Shown: one piece after another, positions 16,789 to 25,050 of the stretch
Layout of the letters: each line of letters begins with the position of its first letter
How positions within the stretch are numbered: the stretch's first letter is position 1
Origin: Mesobacillus maritimus
Lineage (GTDB): Bacteria; Bacillota; Bacilli; Bacillales; Cytobacillaceae
Length of the DNA stretch: 64,000 nt
Direction of reading: 5' to 3'
Assembly (NCBI RefSeq): GCF_019749255.1
Contig: NZ_JACWFH010000007.1
Location: 186,001 to 250,000, forward strand
The notes under the pieces: model-generated
The model's input: only the letters and a program-made list of their open reading frames with translations
Databases searched by the model: none
What the model was told of the DNA's origin: nothing
Translations under genes and position numbers: made by a program

Positions 16789-17766
16789 ATGCTAGCTGAA
16801 TTAATCAATCCATATTATTTACAAATTGGCTGTTTTGTTTTAATTAATATTATTCTAGCACTAAGCGTATACGTCCCTCTCTCTACAGGGCAATTATCTC
16901 TTGCTAGTGCTGGTTTCATGGGATTGGGAGCTTATACTTCCGCTCTACTAACGATCAATTTTGAATTACCTATTTTAGTTGGAATTATTGCGGGTACTTT
17001 AATGGCGGGCCTCTTTGGAATCATTATTGGTCTTCCGACTTTAAGGCTTCAGGGTGTTTATTTAGCCATCGTTACCCTTGGATTCGGTGAAGTTATTCGT
17101 GTTGTGTTTGTAAATTGGGAATCATTAACGAAAGGCTCTGTTGGAATCTCTGGTATTCCCCATATTGGACGTGAGATTCTTAAAACGGTAAAAGAGTTCG
17201 GGTTCAACCCGCAAAACATGGGGTTACAAAACAATCAATTTATCTTTTTAAGTATCTTTTTGCTCCTTTTAGTAATTGCTATTTTCTTAGTTTGGTTTTT
17301 TAGAAGACAAAGTCGCTCTCGTGTTGGACGTGCTTACGCAGCCATTAATCTTGATGAGAAAGCAGCTGAATCGATGGGAATTAACATCACCTATTACAAG
17401 GTTTTGGCGTTTACTCAAGGAGCGTTACTCGCAGGTTTTGCAGGTAGTTTATACGCTCATGTTCTCGCTTATATCAGCCCGGCAGACTTCTCATATCATC
17501 GCGCTGTAGATATTCTAGTATTTACAATATTTGGTGGTAGCGAAGTAATTTGGGGGCCAGTATTTGGGGCAATCTTTCTTACTTTTCTTCCAGAGGTATT
17601 ACGTTTTATTAGTGAATATCGATATATGATTTATGGTTTAATGATTATTATATTAATGGCTGTTCGACCACAAGGGTTGATTGACGTGAGTTTGATCAAT
17701 TGGATTAAATCTAAAGTTTCGAAAAGGGGTGTCAAGCATGGTTCTAGCAGTGGAAAAAGCATGTAA
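16789..17766 (+). CDS. livM: Branched-chain amino acid ABC permease
   Basis: ATG 16789 behind AAGAAGGTG. The 325-residue protein has about nine spans and LivM marks: 'LSTGQLSLASAGFMGLGAY', 'LRLQGVYLAIVTLGFGE', the coupling loop 'RVGRAYAAINLDEKAAESMG' and 'GGSEVIWGPVFGA'. It pairs with LivH to form the transmembrane pore. The last 29 bases overlap the livG coding region, tight packing that supports a single operon. Nothing abnormal is seen. Confidence 0.93.
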   Translation: MLAELINPYYLQIGCFVLINIILALSVYVPLSTGQLSLASAGFMGLGAYTSALLTINFELPILVGIIAGTLMAGLFGIIIGLPTLRLQGVYLAIVTLGFGEVIRVVFVNWESLTKGSVGISGIPHIGREILKTVKEFGFNPQNMGLQNNQFIFLSIFLLLLVIAIFLVWFFRRQSRSRVGRAYAAINLDEKAAESMGINITYYKVLAFTQGALLAGFAGSLYAHVLAYISPADFSYHRAVDILVFTIFGGSEVIWGPVFGAIFLTFLPEVLRFISEYRYMIYGLMIIILMAVRPQGLIDVSLINWIKSKVSKRGVKHGSSSGKSM

Positions 17767-18511
17767 AAACTTCGGTGGTCTAGCAGCCGTATCTGATGTC
17801 TCTTTTACGATTCAAAAGGGTGAAATCTTTGGCTTGATTGGACCAAATGGGGCTGGAAAAACAACGATGTTTAATTTAATTACATCAATGTTCCCGTTAT
17901 CATCTGGCGAAGTCCTCTTTAAAGATGAAAACATTAATGGACTTAAACCAAATAAGATTACCGAGAAGGGAATTTGTCGTACGTTCCAAAATATTCGTTT
18001 GTTCCCAAAAATGTCCGCTGAAGAGAATGTCATGGTCGGTGTTCATTGTCGAAGTAAGTCTGGTGTTTTAAGTAGTGTTTTCCGAACAAAATCGCAGCGT
18101 AAAGAGGAGGAAGAAATTCGCCAACGTGCAAACGAGTTACTTGAATTTGTTGGGCTAGAAGGGTATGCGGATGTCACCGCAGAGAACCTTGCATATGGAC
18201 AACAAAGAAGGCTTGAAATCGCCCGTGCGATGGCGAGTGATCCACAACTATTGCTTTTAGACGAACCAGCAGCAGGAATGAATGAGACGGAAACGAGTGA
18301 TCTCTTTCAGTTGATAAAAAAAATTCAAACCCGGGGGATTACAGTTCTATTAATTGAGCATGATATGCCACTGGTTATGAATTTATGTGACCGCATCGCG
18401 GTTCTCAATTTTGGAAAAAAGATTGCAGAAGGTACACCAGAAGAAATTCAAAATAATCCAGATGTCATCGAGGCCTACCTCGGCAGTGAAGAGGAGGAAG
18501 ACTATGCTTAA
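17738..18511 (+). CDS. livG: Branched-chain amino acid ABC ATPase
   Basis: ATG 17738 follows GAAAAGGGG at eight bases; the in-frame GTG at 17729 lies too near the ribosome site. The 257-residue ATPase shows Walker A 'GPNGAGKTT', the LivG-type 'CRTFQNIRLFPKMSAEENV', signature 'LAYGQQRRLEIARAM', Walker B 'LLLLDEPAAGMN' and the H-loop 'LIEHDM'. With LivF it drives import by ATP hydrolysis at the inner face of the membrane. It overlaps livM by 29 bases and livF by 8. Confidence 0.94.
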   Translation: MVLAVEKACKNFGGLAAVSDVSFTIQKGEIFGLIGPNGAGKTTMFNLITSMFPLSSGEVLFKDENINGLKPNKITEKGICRTFQNIRLFPKMSAEENVMVGVHCRSKSGVLSSVFRTKSQRKEEEEIRQRANELLEFVGLEGYADVTAENLAYGQQRRLEIARAMASDPQLLLLDEPAAGMNETETSDLFQLIKKIQTRGITVLLIEHDMPLVMNLCDRIAVLNFGKKIAEGTPEEIQNNPDVIEAYLGSEEEEDYA

Positions 18512-19214
18512 GGTTAGTGGACTTAATGCTTCTTATGGAAAAATACAAGTCTTAAAAAATATTTCTCTGGAAGTGGAGGAAGGAAGCATTGTTACGATTC
18601 TTGGTGCGAACGGTGCCGGAAAAACGACGACGATGAAGTCTATATCGGGTCTATTAAAACCTCAGGAGGGAAAAATTGAATTTCTTGGGGAGGATGTAAC
18701 TGGCTTAAGGCCTGATCAGCTGTTAAAGAAAGGAGTTGCCCTTGTTCCCGAGGGCCGGCAAATCCTTGCTGGTATGACCGTTCTAGAGAATTTAGAAATG
18801 GGAGCTTATCATCGAAGGGACAACGAAATCGATAAAGACCTTGAGAAAATGTTTGCTCGTTTTCCGATATTAAAAGAAAGAGAGAAGCAACTTGGCGGAA
18901 CCCTTTCCGGTGGACAGCAACAAATGCTTGCGATTGCACGAGCGATTATGAGTCGCCCTAAGCTTTTACTTTTAGATGAACCATCAATGGGTCTTGCTCC
19001 ATTGGTTGTTGCGGATATTTTTAAAATTATTAAAGAAATCAACCAAAGTGGAACCACTGTGCTACTTGTTGAACAAAATGCAAGACAAGCACTAAAAGTC
19101 TCCGATTATGGATACGTTTTAGAAACAGGAAAAATCATTGCAGATGGTAAATCAACGGATCTTTTGAATGATCCAAGAATTATGGAAGCATATCTTGGAC
19201 GTAAATCGAGTTGA
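18504..19214 (+). CDS. livF: Branched-chain amino acid ABC ATPase
   Basis: ATG 18504 lies within the last codons of livG and is preceded by GAGGAGGAAG. The 236-residue product carries Walker A 'GANGAGKTT', 'KKGVALVPEGRQILAGMTV', signature 'LSGGQQQMLAIARA', Walker B 'LLLLDEPSMGLAP' and 'LVEQNA', the last being the usual LivF H-loop variant with Gln in place of the His. It is the second ATPase of the liv complex, and a hairpin terminator follows. Confidence 0.94.
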   Translation: MLKVSGLNASYGKIQVLKNISLEVEEGSIVTILGANGAGKTTTMKSISGLLKPQEGKIEFLGEDVTGLRPDQLLKKGVALVPEGRQILAGMTVLENLEMGAYHRRDNEIDKDLEKMFARFPILKEREKQLGGTLSGGQQQMLAIARAIMSRPKLLLLDEPSMGLAPLVVADIFKIIKEINQSGTTVLLVEQNARQALKVSDYGYVLETGKIIADGKSTDLLNDPRIMEAYLGRKSS

Positions 19215-19226
19215 TTTCTCCTCAAC

Positions 19227-19258
19227 ATGGCTGGCATCAGAGATGTCAGCCATTTTAC
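19227..19258 (+). terminator. Terminator of the liv operon
   Basis: ATGGCTGGCATC / GATGTCAGCCAT hairpin with loop AGA and a TTTTACTT tail. Confidence 0.8.
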
Positions 19259-19488
19259 TTGTTTGATAAGAGCTCTTTTTGTAAAGATTGTGGAAAAATC
19301 CAATGCAAGTTTCATATTTTGTCAGCCATATTGTTTGTTTCTCGCTAATAAAAACATTGTTGAATATAGGACGTTTTTTAAAACTTAAGTAAATTAGAAA
19401 AAACTTGTTCCAAATGAAATAATTGTCATTTATAGTATTTCTAGGTGGTTCGCACTATCTAAATTTCTAGTAAGAGGGGGGAGCGTTG

Positions 19489-20394
19489 GTGGGGGCGATG
19501 ATTGAGGTTAACGGGGTATCAAAATCATTTGGGAGTCAGTTGGTTTTAAGGGATATCCACTTTACGGTTGAATCAGGTAAAATTGTGGGCCTTCTAGGCC
19601 CAAATGGAGCAGGAAAGACAACTTTTATACGAATCTTAAATGGTGTTATTAAAGCAGACGCAGGTTCAATATCAATAATGGGGTTGAGTCCCAATAGTCA
19701 TGGAGATGAAATTCGCTCTATGTCAGGAATTGTAACGGAAAGCGCTGGGTTATACCACCAAATGACTGGGATCGAAAATTTAGAGTTCTTTGCTGATTTA
19801 TATGGTGTGACTGATAAAAATCAAATACAGAAGCTATTAAAATTGTTTGAGTTAGATATCCATCAGCAAAAACTAGTGGGCACTTACAGTACGGGTATGA
19901 AGAAAAGGCTTGCTTTGTGCAAAGCGCTTTTACATAACCCGAAAATCTTATTCCTAGATGAACCAACAAACGGATTAGACCCCGATGGAATTAAAATGGT
20001 TCTATCCTATTTGAAAAAATACAATGAAGAAACAGAGACTACCATTATTATTTGTTCTCATGTGTTGCATCAGCTCGAGCCAATCTGTGATTCGTTTGCT
20101 TTCTTGGAGGACAGAACCATCATTGAACAAGGCTCGATGTCAGACCTTGAGGCAACCTATTTAACAGATGTCATTGTACGAATCGGAACGGATTATACTC
20201 CATCCAAAAAAACGATAGGAGGGTATCCTTGTGAGCACAGCTCAGGGGGAATTTTAGTTACACTGCCTAAAAAGGAAGAAATCTCGACGGTTTTAAGAGA
20301 GCTTTTAAAACATCATCAAGTTTTTTCAGTCGAAATTGTGAATAATGACCTCGAATCTATTTATTTTAAAGTAAGGGAGAGGGGTAACCGATGA
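19489..20394 (+). CDS. ABC-2 type exporter, ATP-binding protein
   Basis: GTG 19489 is five bases after AGGGGGGAG; TTG 19486 and ATG 19498 are alternatives. About 301 residues with Walker A 'GPNGAGKTT', signature 'YSTGMKKRLALCKAL' and Walker B 'ILFLDEPTNGLDPDG', the exporter-type pattern (NatA/CcmA class), followed by a 90-residue C-terminal extension. It overlaps the permease gene by four bases (ATGA), so the two are translated together and form an export or Na+-extrusion-type complex. The substrate is not deducible, and no two-component system is next to it. Confidence 0.88.
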   Translation: MGAMIEVNGVSKSFGSQLVLRDIHFTVESGKIVGLLGPNGAGKTTFIRILNGVIKADAGSISIMGLSPNSHGDEIRSMSGIVTESAGLYHQMTGIENLEFFADLYGVTDKNQIQKLLKLFELDIHQQKLVGTYSTGMKKRLALCKALLHNPKILFLDEPTNGLDPDGIKMVLSYLKKYNEETETTIIICSHVLHQLEPICDSFAFLEDRTIIEQGSMSDLEATYLTDVIVRIGTDYTPSKKTIGGYPCEHSSGGILVTLPKKEEISTVLRELLKHHQVFSVEIVNNDLESIYFKVRERGNR

Positions 20395-21218
20395 ACAAGG
20401 TGATGATGAAGGCAATCATAAAAAAAGATTTAAGGGATATATTTCGAACCAAGAGTTTATTAACCACAATCATCATTATTCCGATCGTATTTTCAGTAAT
20501 ATTTCCAACAATATTAATCGGTTCTGCATTACTATTTGATCTCGAAAAAGCAATGGGTGCGGATATGCAGAAAATGATTGGAATGTTTTTAGCAGAAACT
20601 AAAAATGCGGATGTTCTTTTTGATACAACCGAACAAAAGATTGTGTATTTGATTATCAACTATTTGCTTCCTTCATTGTTTTTATTAGTGCCGATAATTG
20701 CTGCTAGTGTTGTAGCTGCAAACAGCTTTGTTGGTGAAAAAGAGCGCCGAACTCTTGAGAGCCTATTGTTTTCACCAGTTTCAATAAAAACCCTATTTAT
20801 TAGTAAAACACTTGCATCCTTTATTCCATCCTTCCTTGTTTCACTCATTAGTTTTATCCTTTGTGGCTTCATTATTAATGGGCTAGGATATCAACTGTTT
20901 GGGGAAATCATCTTTCCATCAAGTAATTGGGTTGCTTTAATTGCTTGTCTTTCTCCAATGGTTATATTAATGACGGTCTTATTAAATATCTTTATATCTT
21001 CAAGAGTTAAAACCTATCAAGAAGCACAAAACATTGGTGGGATTATCGTTCTCCCCGTTGTGGGCTTAATTGTCGGGCAAGCAAGTGGATTGTTTTTAGT
21101 AGGAGCACAGCTTACTTTAATTATTTCTGCTGGGATATTGGTTCTAAACTTAGTATTGCTACAAAGAATGACGAAATTAAATGATCGCCATGTCTTATTT
21201 GAAAATCAAATTCATTAA
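20391..21218 (+). CDS. ABC-2 type exporter, permease
   Basis: ATG 20391 overlaps the ATPase stop. The 275-residue membrane protein has about six spans: one after a short cytoplasmic start ('KKDLRDIFRTKSLL'), then five from residue 90 on. 'NSFVGEKERRTLESLLFSPV' is the conserved amphipathic coupling segment of the ABC-2 membrane family (NatB/YhaP-like). It is the pore of the complex with the ATPase at 19489-20394. Length is shorter than NatB itself (about 386), so it is another branch of the family. Confidence 0.85.
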   Translation: MNKVMMKAIIKKDLRDIFRTKSLLTTIIIIPIVFSVIFPTILIGSALLFDLEKAMGADMQKMIGMFLAETKNADVLFDTTEQKIVYLIINYLLPSLFLLVPIIAASVVAANSFVGEKERRTLESLLFSPVSIKTLFISKTLASFIPSFLVSLISFILCGFIINGLGYQLFGEIIFPSSNWVALIACLSPMVILMTVLLNIFISSRVKTYQEAQNIGGIIVLPVVGLIVGQASGLFLVGAQLTLIISAGILVLNLVLLQRMTKLNDRHVLFENQIH

Positions 21219-21255
21219 TGGAAAAAAGGCTAGAGCATATTAAATACGTCTGGGT

Positions 21256-21296
21256 AAAACAGGTCCAACCTTCATTATGGTTGGACTGTTTGTTTT
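21256..21296. terminator. Bidirectional terminator between exporter and lrgB
   Basis: AACAGGTCCAACC / GGTTGGACTGTTT hairpin flanked by A run on the left and T run on the right, serving both converging units. Confidence 0.85.
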
Positions 21297-21984
21297 ACGA
21301 TAGGATAAATGAAATTACAGGCACCACTATCGTAAGCAGCATAGCAGATGTAGTCATTGCCACACTGCCCATGGCACCTTCCTCTTCTCCCCAAGCAAGT
21401 GAAGTATTTGCTCCAATCATTTGTGCAGAAGTCCCCATCGCCAGCCCTTTTGCAGATTTACTCTTAATTCCCAATGTAGTAAATAATCTTGGTCCCATCC
21501 ACACTGAGAATAATGCAGATATCACAACGAAAAGAATTGTCATAGAACTAATGCCTCCGAGGTTATCTGAAATCGTTAAAGCAATCGGAAGAGTAACAGA
21601 GCGGGGAATTAAGGAGGCGAGTAGCTGATGCGATATGTGGAAAATCTGGGACAAGACCAATACGGCCATCAGTCCTATAAACGTTCCAGAAACAACGCCT
21701 GTAATAATCTTTTTGTAATGCTTCTTTAAAAATTGCCATTGTTTATAAAGCGGAAGTGCTAATGAAACAACAGCTAGCTGTAAAAGGAAGCTAAAAATAG
21801 AGGATGCATGTTGGTAAGTTTCCTCTTTTACATGAAAAACAAGCAGTAAGAATACTAATAAGATTGATCCGGTGAACAGCGGATTTAACCATGCTTTCTT
21901 ATATAGATAGAAAAGTTTAAGACTAAGAAAGTAACAACAAAGTGTAAGTAAAATGTAAACCACGGTAGTAAAGACTATATTCAC
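21295..21984 (-). CDS. LrgB/CidB family membrane protein
   Basis: GTG 21984 overlaps the stop of the upstream cidA-like gene (GTGA) behind GGGAGGAG. 229 residues with about seven spans and the LrgB core 'SVTLPIALTISDNLGGI' and 'GLAMGTSAQMIGANTS'. The family was first linked to murein hydrolase control and later to pyruvate or small-metabolite transport with its CidA/LrgA partner (PftAB in B. subtilis). Both partners are present here as a coupled pair, but no LytST-type sensor or LysR regulator (CidR) is adjacent, so control and substrate are open. Confidence 0.88.
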   Translation of the reverse strand: MNIVFTTVVYILLTLCCYFLSLKLFYLYKKAWLNPLFTGSILLVFLLLVFHVKEETYQHASSIFSFLLQLAVVSLALPLYKQWQFLKKHYKKIITGVVSGTFIGLMAVLVLSQIFHISHQLLASLIPRSVTLPIALTISDNLGGISSMTILFVVISALFSVWMGPRLFTTLGIKSKSAKGLAMGTSAQMIGANTSLAWGEEEGAMGSVAMTTSAMLLTIVVPVISFILS

Positions 21985-22346
21985 TTGGTTCTCCTCCCTT
22001 TTCGATTTTCATACCATTCAACTGTTATAGCGGTGCCTAACAGACAGCTTATACTGCTTACTATTAAAACCAACATAATGTCCCACTGTAATACTTTAAA
22101 GATACTAGAAGAAATAAATAACGTAGCTATTGGAGGAATGAACAATAATGGCAGATGTTTTAAATGAAAAGAGGATACCTTTTCAACCCATTCTAGTTTA
22201 ATTACCCCAGCTAAAAGGAAAAGAAAAAGTAGCAGCATCCCAATTACGCTAGCAGGCAATGGGATTGGAACAACGATTTCAATCCCATAGCCGAGGAGAA
22301 GGAATCCGATGATTATGAAAAACTGAAAAATCCACTTTATTCTCAT
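21981..22346 (-). CDS. CidA/LrgA family holin-like protein
   Basis: ATG 22346 is seven bases after GGAGGAG; an in-frame TTG at 22352 is too close to the site. The 121-residue protein has four membrane spans and the CidA/LrgA signature 'VVPIPLPASVIGMLLLFLFL'. It is the small partner of the LrgB-like protein, with which it overlaps by four bases. Such pairs form a membrane complex affecting pyruvate or overflow metabolite transport and autolysis. The gene order (small then large subunit) is the normal one. Confidence 0.9.
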   Translation of the reverse strand: MRIKWIFQFFIIIGFLLLGYGIEIVVPIPLPASVIGMLLLFLFLLAGVIKLEWVEKVSSFHLKHLPLLFIPPIATLFISSSIFKVLQWDIMLVLIVSSISCLLGTAITVEWYENRKGRRTK

Positions 22347-22515
22347 AGTCAATCTCCTCCAATGGCTAAATTCTATTTTTAGCTTAGACTAGAAAGGATT
22401 CTTTGTCAGCAAACCTGTTAGGAAAGTTGACGGGATTTTGAATTATGGGAGGAATCATGACAAAAAGTTGGTGATACATAGGAAAGAGGAGATAAATACA
22501 GAAGGGGAAGGGATG

Positions 22516-22557
22516 AGGAAAAAAGGAAGACCCGCTACTCATCGAGAGGCAGGTCGT
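22516..22557 (-). terminator. Terminator (minus strand)
   Basis: On the minus strand GACCTGC pairs with GCGGGTC (one wobble), followed by TTCCTTTTTT; ends the gene at 22571-23071. Confidence 0.7.
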
Positions 22558-22570
22558 TACTTTCAAATGT

Positions 22571-23071
22571 TCAATAGGCCATATCATAAACACTTACAAA
22601 GGTAGCCATATAACGCACAAATCCATGCAGCGCAATTAGTTCGGCGATACCTTCTTTTGTAAGCCCAAGTTGTTCAAGGTTCTTAAGGACATCTCGATCC
22701 ACATTTACAGGATTTACTGCTAATGACTTTGCTAATTTTGCGACGAGGATCTGTCTTTCGTTCATTCGTGCGGGGTAATTTTCTCGTAAAAGATCTTCAA
22801 ATTGTTGGCGGTTCCATCCCATATCCTTTTTTAATATCATTAAATGAGCAACGAGTAATTCTTGGAGTCCAAGTGTATGAGCGATCACTGCAGCACATAT
22901 TCTTTTATCTTCATGTTCTGCTTGCCCCGTTCTAAAAGTAACTCCGGCCAGTGCCCAAAGTCTTGATAAAACACCAGCATCCGCGGCAGCATAATAGGTG
23001 TTTGGAATACTTCCGTAATAGTCTTGTACTTCATGGAGTACCTTTTGTGTTCTATCATCATATTGTTTCAT
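22571..23071 (-). CDS. AhpD-like / carboxymuconolactone decarboxylase family protein
   Basis: ATG 23071 is eight bases after AAAGGAG; the GTG at 23080 overlaps the ribosome site. The 166-residue helical protein has the repeated helix pattern of the AhpD/CMD fold ('EDKRICAAVIAHTLGLQELLVAH', quoted here in part, and 'KEGIAELIALHGFVRYM'). The CxxC redox pair of true AhpD is missing: only one cysteine (in 'KRICAAV') remains. So a peroxidase-recycling role is doubtful, and a decarboxylase-type or non-redox role is possible. Substrate unknown. It ends at its own terminator and does not form an operon with cidA. Confidence 0.55.
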   Translation of the reverse strand: MKQYDDRTQKVLHEVQDYYGSIPNTYYAAADAGVLSRLWALAGVTFRTGQAEHEDKRICAAVIAHTLGLQELLVAHLMILKKDMGWNRQQFEDLLRENYPARMNERQILVAKLAKSLAVNPVNVDRDVLKNLEQLGLTKEGIAELIALHGFVRYMATFVSVYDMAY

Positions 23072-23390
23072 GTGATCCACTCCTTTTATTAGAATATTCA
23101 GATTAATAATAGCATAAATAGAGCGTTAAATGGAAATCTATTAATGTTGAAGGTTACACCTAGCAAAATATCTAGATATTCCCCCAATATGAACTATTTT
23201 TGTAAAAGTGAATACAAAACAACACTTTAATTTCCAGTATACTAAGGCATAATACTATTGACCATTGATTAAGTATTTGATTTTGCTTACTAAATATTAT
23301 TTTAATGTTAATCAGTCTGTGTATGATCAAATATGGTACGACTTAATACAAAAATATTGTAACAAGCGTTGCTGAAAGGAGCAGGATGGC
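23072..23390. other. Divergent intergenic region
   Basis: 319 AT-rich bases between divergent genes. It must hold both promoters, but no -35/-10 pair or operator stood out enough to report. Confidence 0.4.
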
Positions 23391-24035
23391 ATGAAGGTGT
23401 TTGTTGTTGGAGCGAATGGCCAGATTGGACGACATTTGGTACATCTTTTAAAGGAAAGCAAGGAACATTCAGTTAGAGCTTTGATAAGAAAAGAAGAGCA
23501 GAAAGAATCTTTTAACCAATTAGGTATTGAAACTGCGGTCGCAAGCCTTGAAGATACAGTTGATGTTATCGCTAAGGCAGCAAATGGGTGCGATGCAATT
23601 GTGTTTACAGCAGGTTCAGGAGGGAAAACGGGTCCGGACAAAACCCTTCTTATTGATTTGGATGGAGCAGTAAAAACCATTGAGGTAGCTGAAGAACTTG
23701 GCATTAACCGATTTGTTATGGTTAGTGCACTTCAAGCACACAAAAGAGAAAATTGGAATGAACACATTAAACCTTATTATGTGGCCAAGCACTATGCAGA
23801 TAGGGTTCTGATTCAAAGTGAACTCAATTACACGATTATTCGACCTGGTGGCCTGTTGAATGAATCGGGTACTGGAAAAATCACTGCAGGAGAATCTGTA
23901 CAGGGAACAACAATTCCACGTGAAGATGTGGCGAGAATCATTTTGGAGTCATTGGAAGAAGTCAATACCTATAAGCGTTCTTTTGATGTCGTGAGCGGAG
24001 ATACACCGATTCCCGATGCATTAAAAGCACTTTAA
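23391..24035 (+). CDS. yhfK: NAD(P)-binding epimerase-like protein (YhfK type)
   Basis: ATG 23391 behind AAAGGAGCAGG. The 214-residue protein is an atypical short-chain dehydrogenase with the nucleotide loop 'VVGANGQIGRHL' at residues 5-16, 'VFTAGSGGKTGPDKT', 'MVSALQAHKRENW' and 'YTIIRPGGLLNESGTG'. The canonical YxxxK is represented by 'YYVAKHYAD'. These features match the YhfK/YwnB group of B. subtilis, NAD(P)-binding proteins without a proven substrate. It precedes the nagB remnant; no operon partner is evident. Confidence 0.85.
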   Translation: MKVFVVGANGQIGRHLVHLLKESKEHSVRALIRKEEQKESFNQLGIETAVASLEDTVDVIAKAANGCDAIVFTAGSGGKTGPDKTLLIDLDGAVKTIEVAEELGINRFVMVSALQAHKRENWNEHIKPYYVAKHYADRVLIQSELNYTIIRPGGLLNESGTGKITAGESVQGTTIPREDVARIILESLEEVNTYKRSFDVVSGDTPIPDALKAL

Positions 24036-24047
24036 TTTAATCAGGGA

Positions 24048-24320
24048 AATAAAATATTTGATTATCAGGAACTGAACATAGAAGCAGTTAAATTTATTCT
24101 GGAAAAATCACTCTGGCACCAAGCATTACCTTAGACCTTGCGACAGGCTGAACACCAGGAACATTTGGTCTTGCATACGATCAAAGGTATCAGACATGTT
24201 ATTAAGGCATAACACCTTTTAATCTTGATGAATATGCCACATACGATTCCTATGGGATTAGGGACAATCATGGAAAGTAAAGAAATATTATTATTAGTTG
24301 CAGGGAGTCCATACAAGTAG
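24048..24320 (+). pseudogene. nagB: nagB/gamA remnant (glucosamine-6-P deaminase)
   Basis: No intact frame exists, but pieces of NagB appear in order. One frame gives 'FDYQELNIEAVKFILEKSL', like the enzyme's start; another gives 'LDLATG' stop 'TP...TPFNLDEYATYDSYG', the sugar-phosphate and active-site loops (normally LATGSTP and FNLDEY); the last gives 'TIPMGLGTIMESKEILLLVA', then TAG 24318-24320. The middle, including the His catalytic region, is deleted, and there are internal stops and frameshifts. This is a decayed deaminase gene. A working copy may exist elsewhere. Confidence 0.8.
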
Positions 24321-24422
24321 CTTCGGCTGGTTGCTAAGCGGTAAGCTAGATGAATGCTTTACAGAATTCATATTAGTAAACCATTAAATTATAACAATTA
24401 TTACGGATGAAGTTTTGCCCAT

Positions 24423-24475
24423 AAGGGGTGGCTAACCTTCTAAGGAAGTTTTGAGGGAAGGGCCACCCTTTTTCA
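24423..24475 (+). terminator. Terminator after nagB remnant
   Basis: GGGTGGC / GCCACCC stem closing a smaller inner hairpin, followed by TTTTT. Confidence 0.75.
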
Positions 24476-24552
24476 TGTTTTCAGGATGGGATTTCTGGTT
24501 AAACTGGTAGCCATCATTTAGTTTTAGATTATACAAGGAGATGACACTCTTA

Positions 24553-25050
24553 ATGAGAACAACAAAAGCTCCACAAGAGATAGATAAACAATTGAACAGC
24601 CGTGCCATCTTGTCGGGAATTTTATTTGGAGTAGGTCTGGTTACCTTTATAGATGAAATGGTTTTTCATCAACTTTTACATTGGCATCATTTTTATGACA
24701 AATCCACTACAAGTTTAGGTCTAATTTCTGATGGATTTTTCCATGGACTGAGTTGGTTGACGACTGTTGGAGGGTTGTTCTTAGTGGCAGATCTTCGCCG
24801 CAGAAATGCGTGGAATTGGAAAAGGTGGCTTGGTAGCGTTTTGTTAGGGGCTGGGGTATTTCAATTTTATGACGGAACAATCCAACATAAACTGATGATG
24901 CTTCACCAAATTCGGTATAATGTGGTCATACTCCCGTATGATTTAATTTGGAATCTTACTGCGATTGGCATGGTTGTCATTGGATACTATTTGGTTAGAA
25001 AATCTAAAAATTCATATAAACAAATGAATTTAACTGGTTCTAACTCATGA
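24553..25050 (+). CDS. DUF2243 membrane protein
   Basis: ATG 24553 is used; the in-frame ATG at 24541 abuts the AAGGAG site with no spacing. The 165-residue product has four membrane spans with several conserved histidines between them: 'FIDEMVFHQLLHWHHFY', 'FFHGLSWL' and 'FQFYDGTIQHKLMMLHQIR', typical of DUF2243. The stop overlaps the start of a CtaG-type gene (ATGA), and such DUF2243-CtaG pairs recur in Bacillaceae. A role in cytochrome oxidase copper insertion or membrane metal handling is suggested by the partner and by the His pattern; it is not proven. Confidence 0.85.
   Translation: MRTTKAPQEIDKQLNSRAILSGILFGVGLVTFIDEMVFHQLLHWHHFYDKSTTSLGLISDGFFHGLSWLTTVGGLFLVADLRRRNAWNWKRWLGSVLLGAGVFQFYDGTIQHKLMMLHQIRYNVVILPYDLIWNLTAIGMVVIGYYLVRKSKNSYKQMNLTGSNS

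Noticed and set aside
16314-16808. 164-codon minus-strand frame within livH
   Set aside because: Shadow of a membrane protein gene: Met/Ile/Pro/Ala-rich composition and no start signal.
21218-21628. 136-codon plus-strand frame opposite lrgB
   Set aside because: Covers the shared terminator and is antisense to the well-supported lrgB gene.
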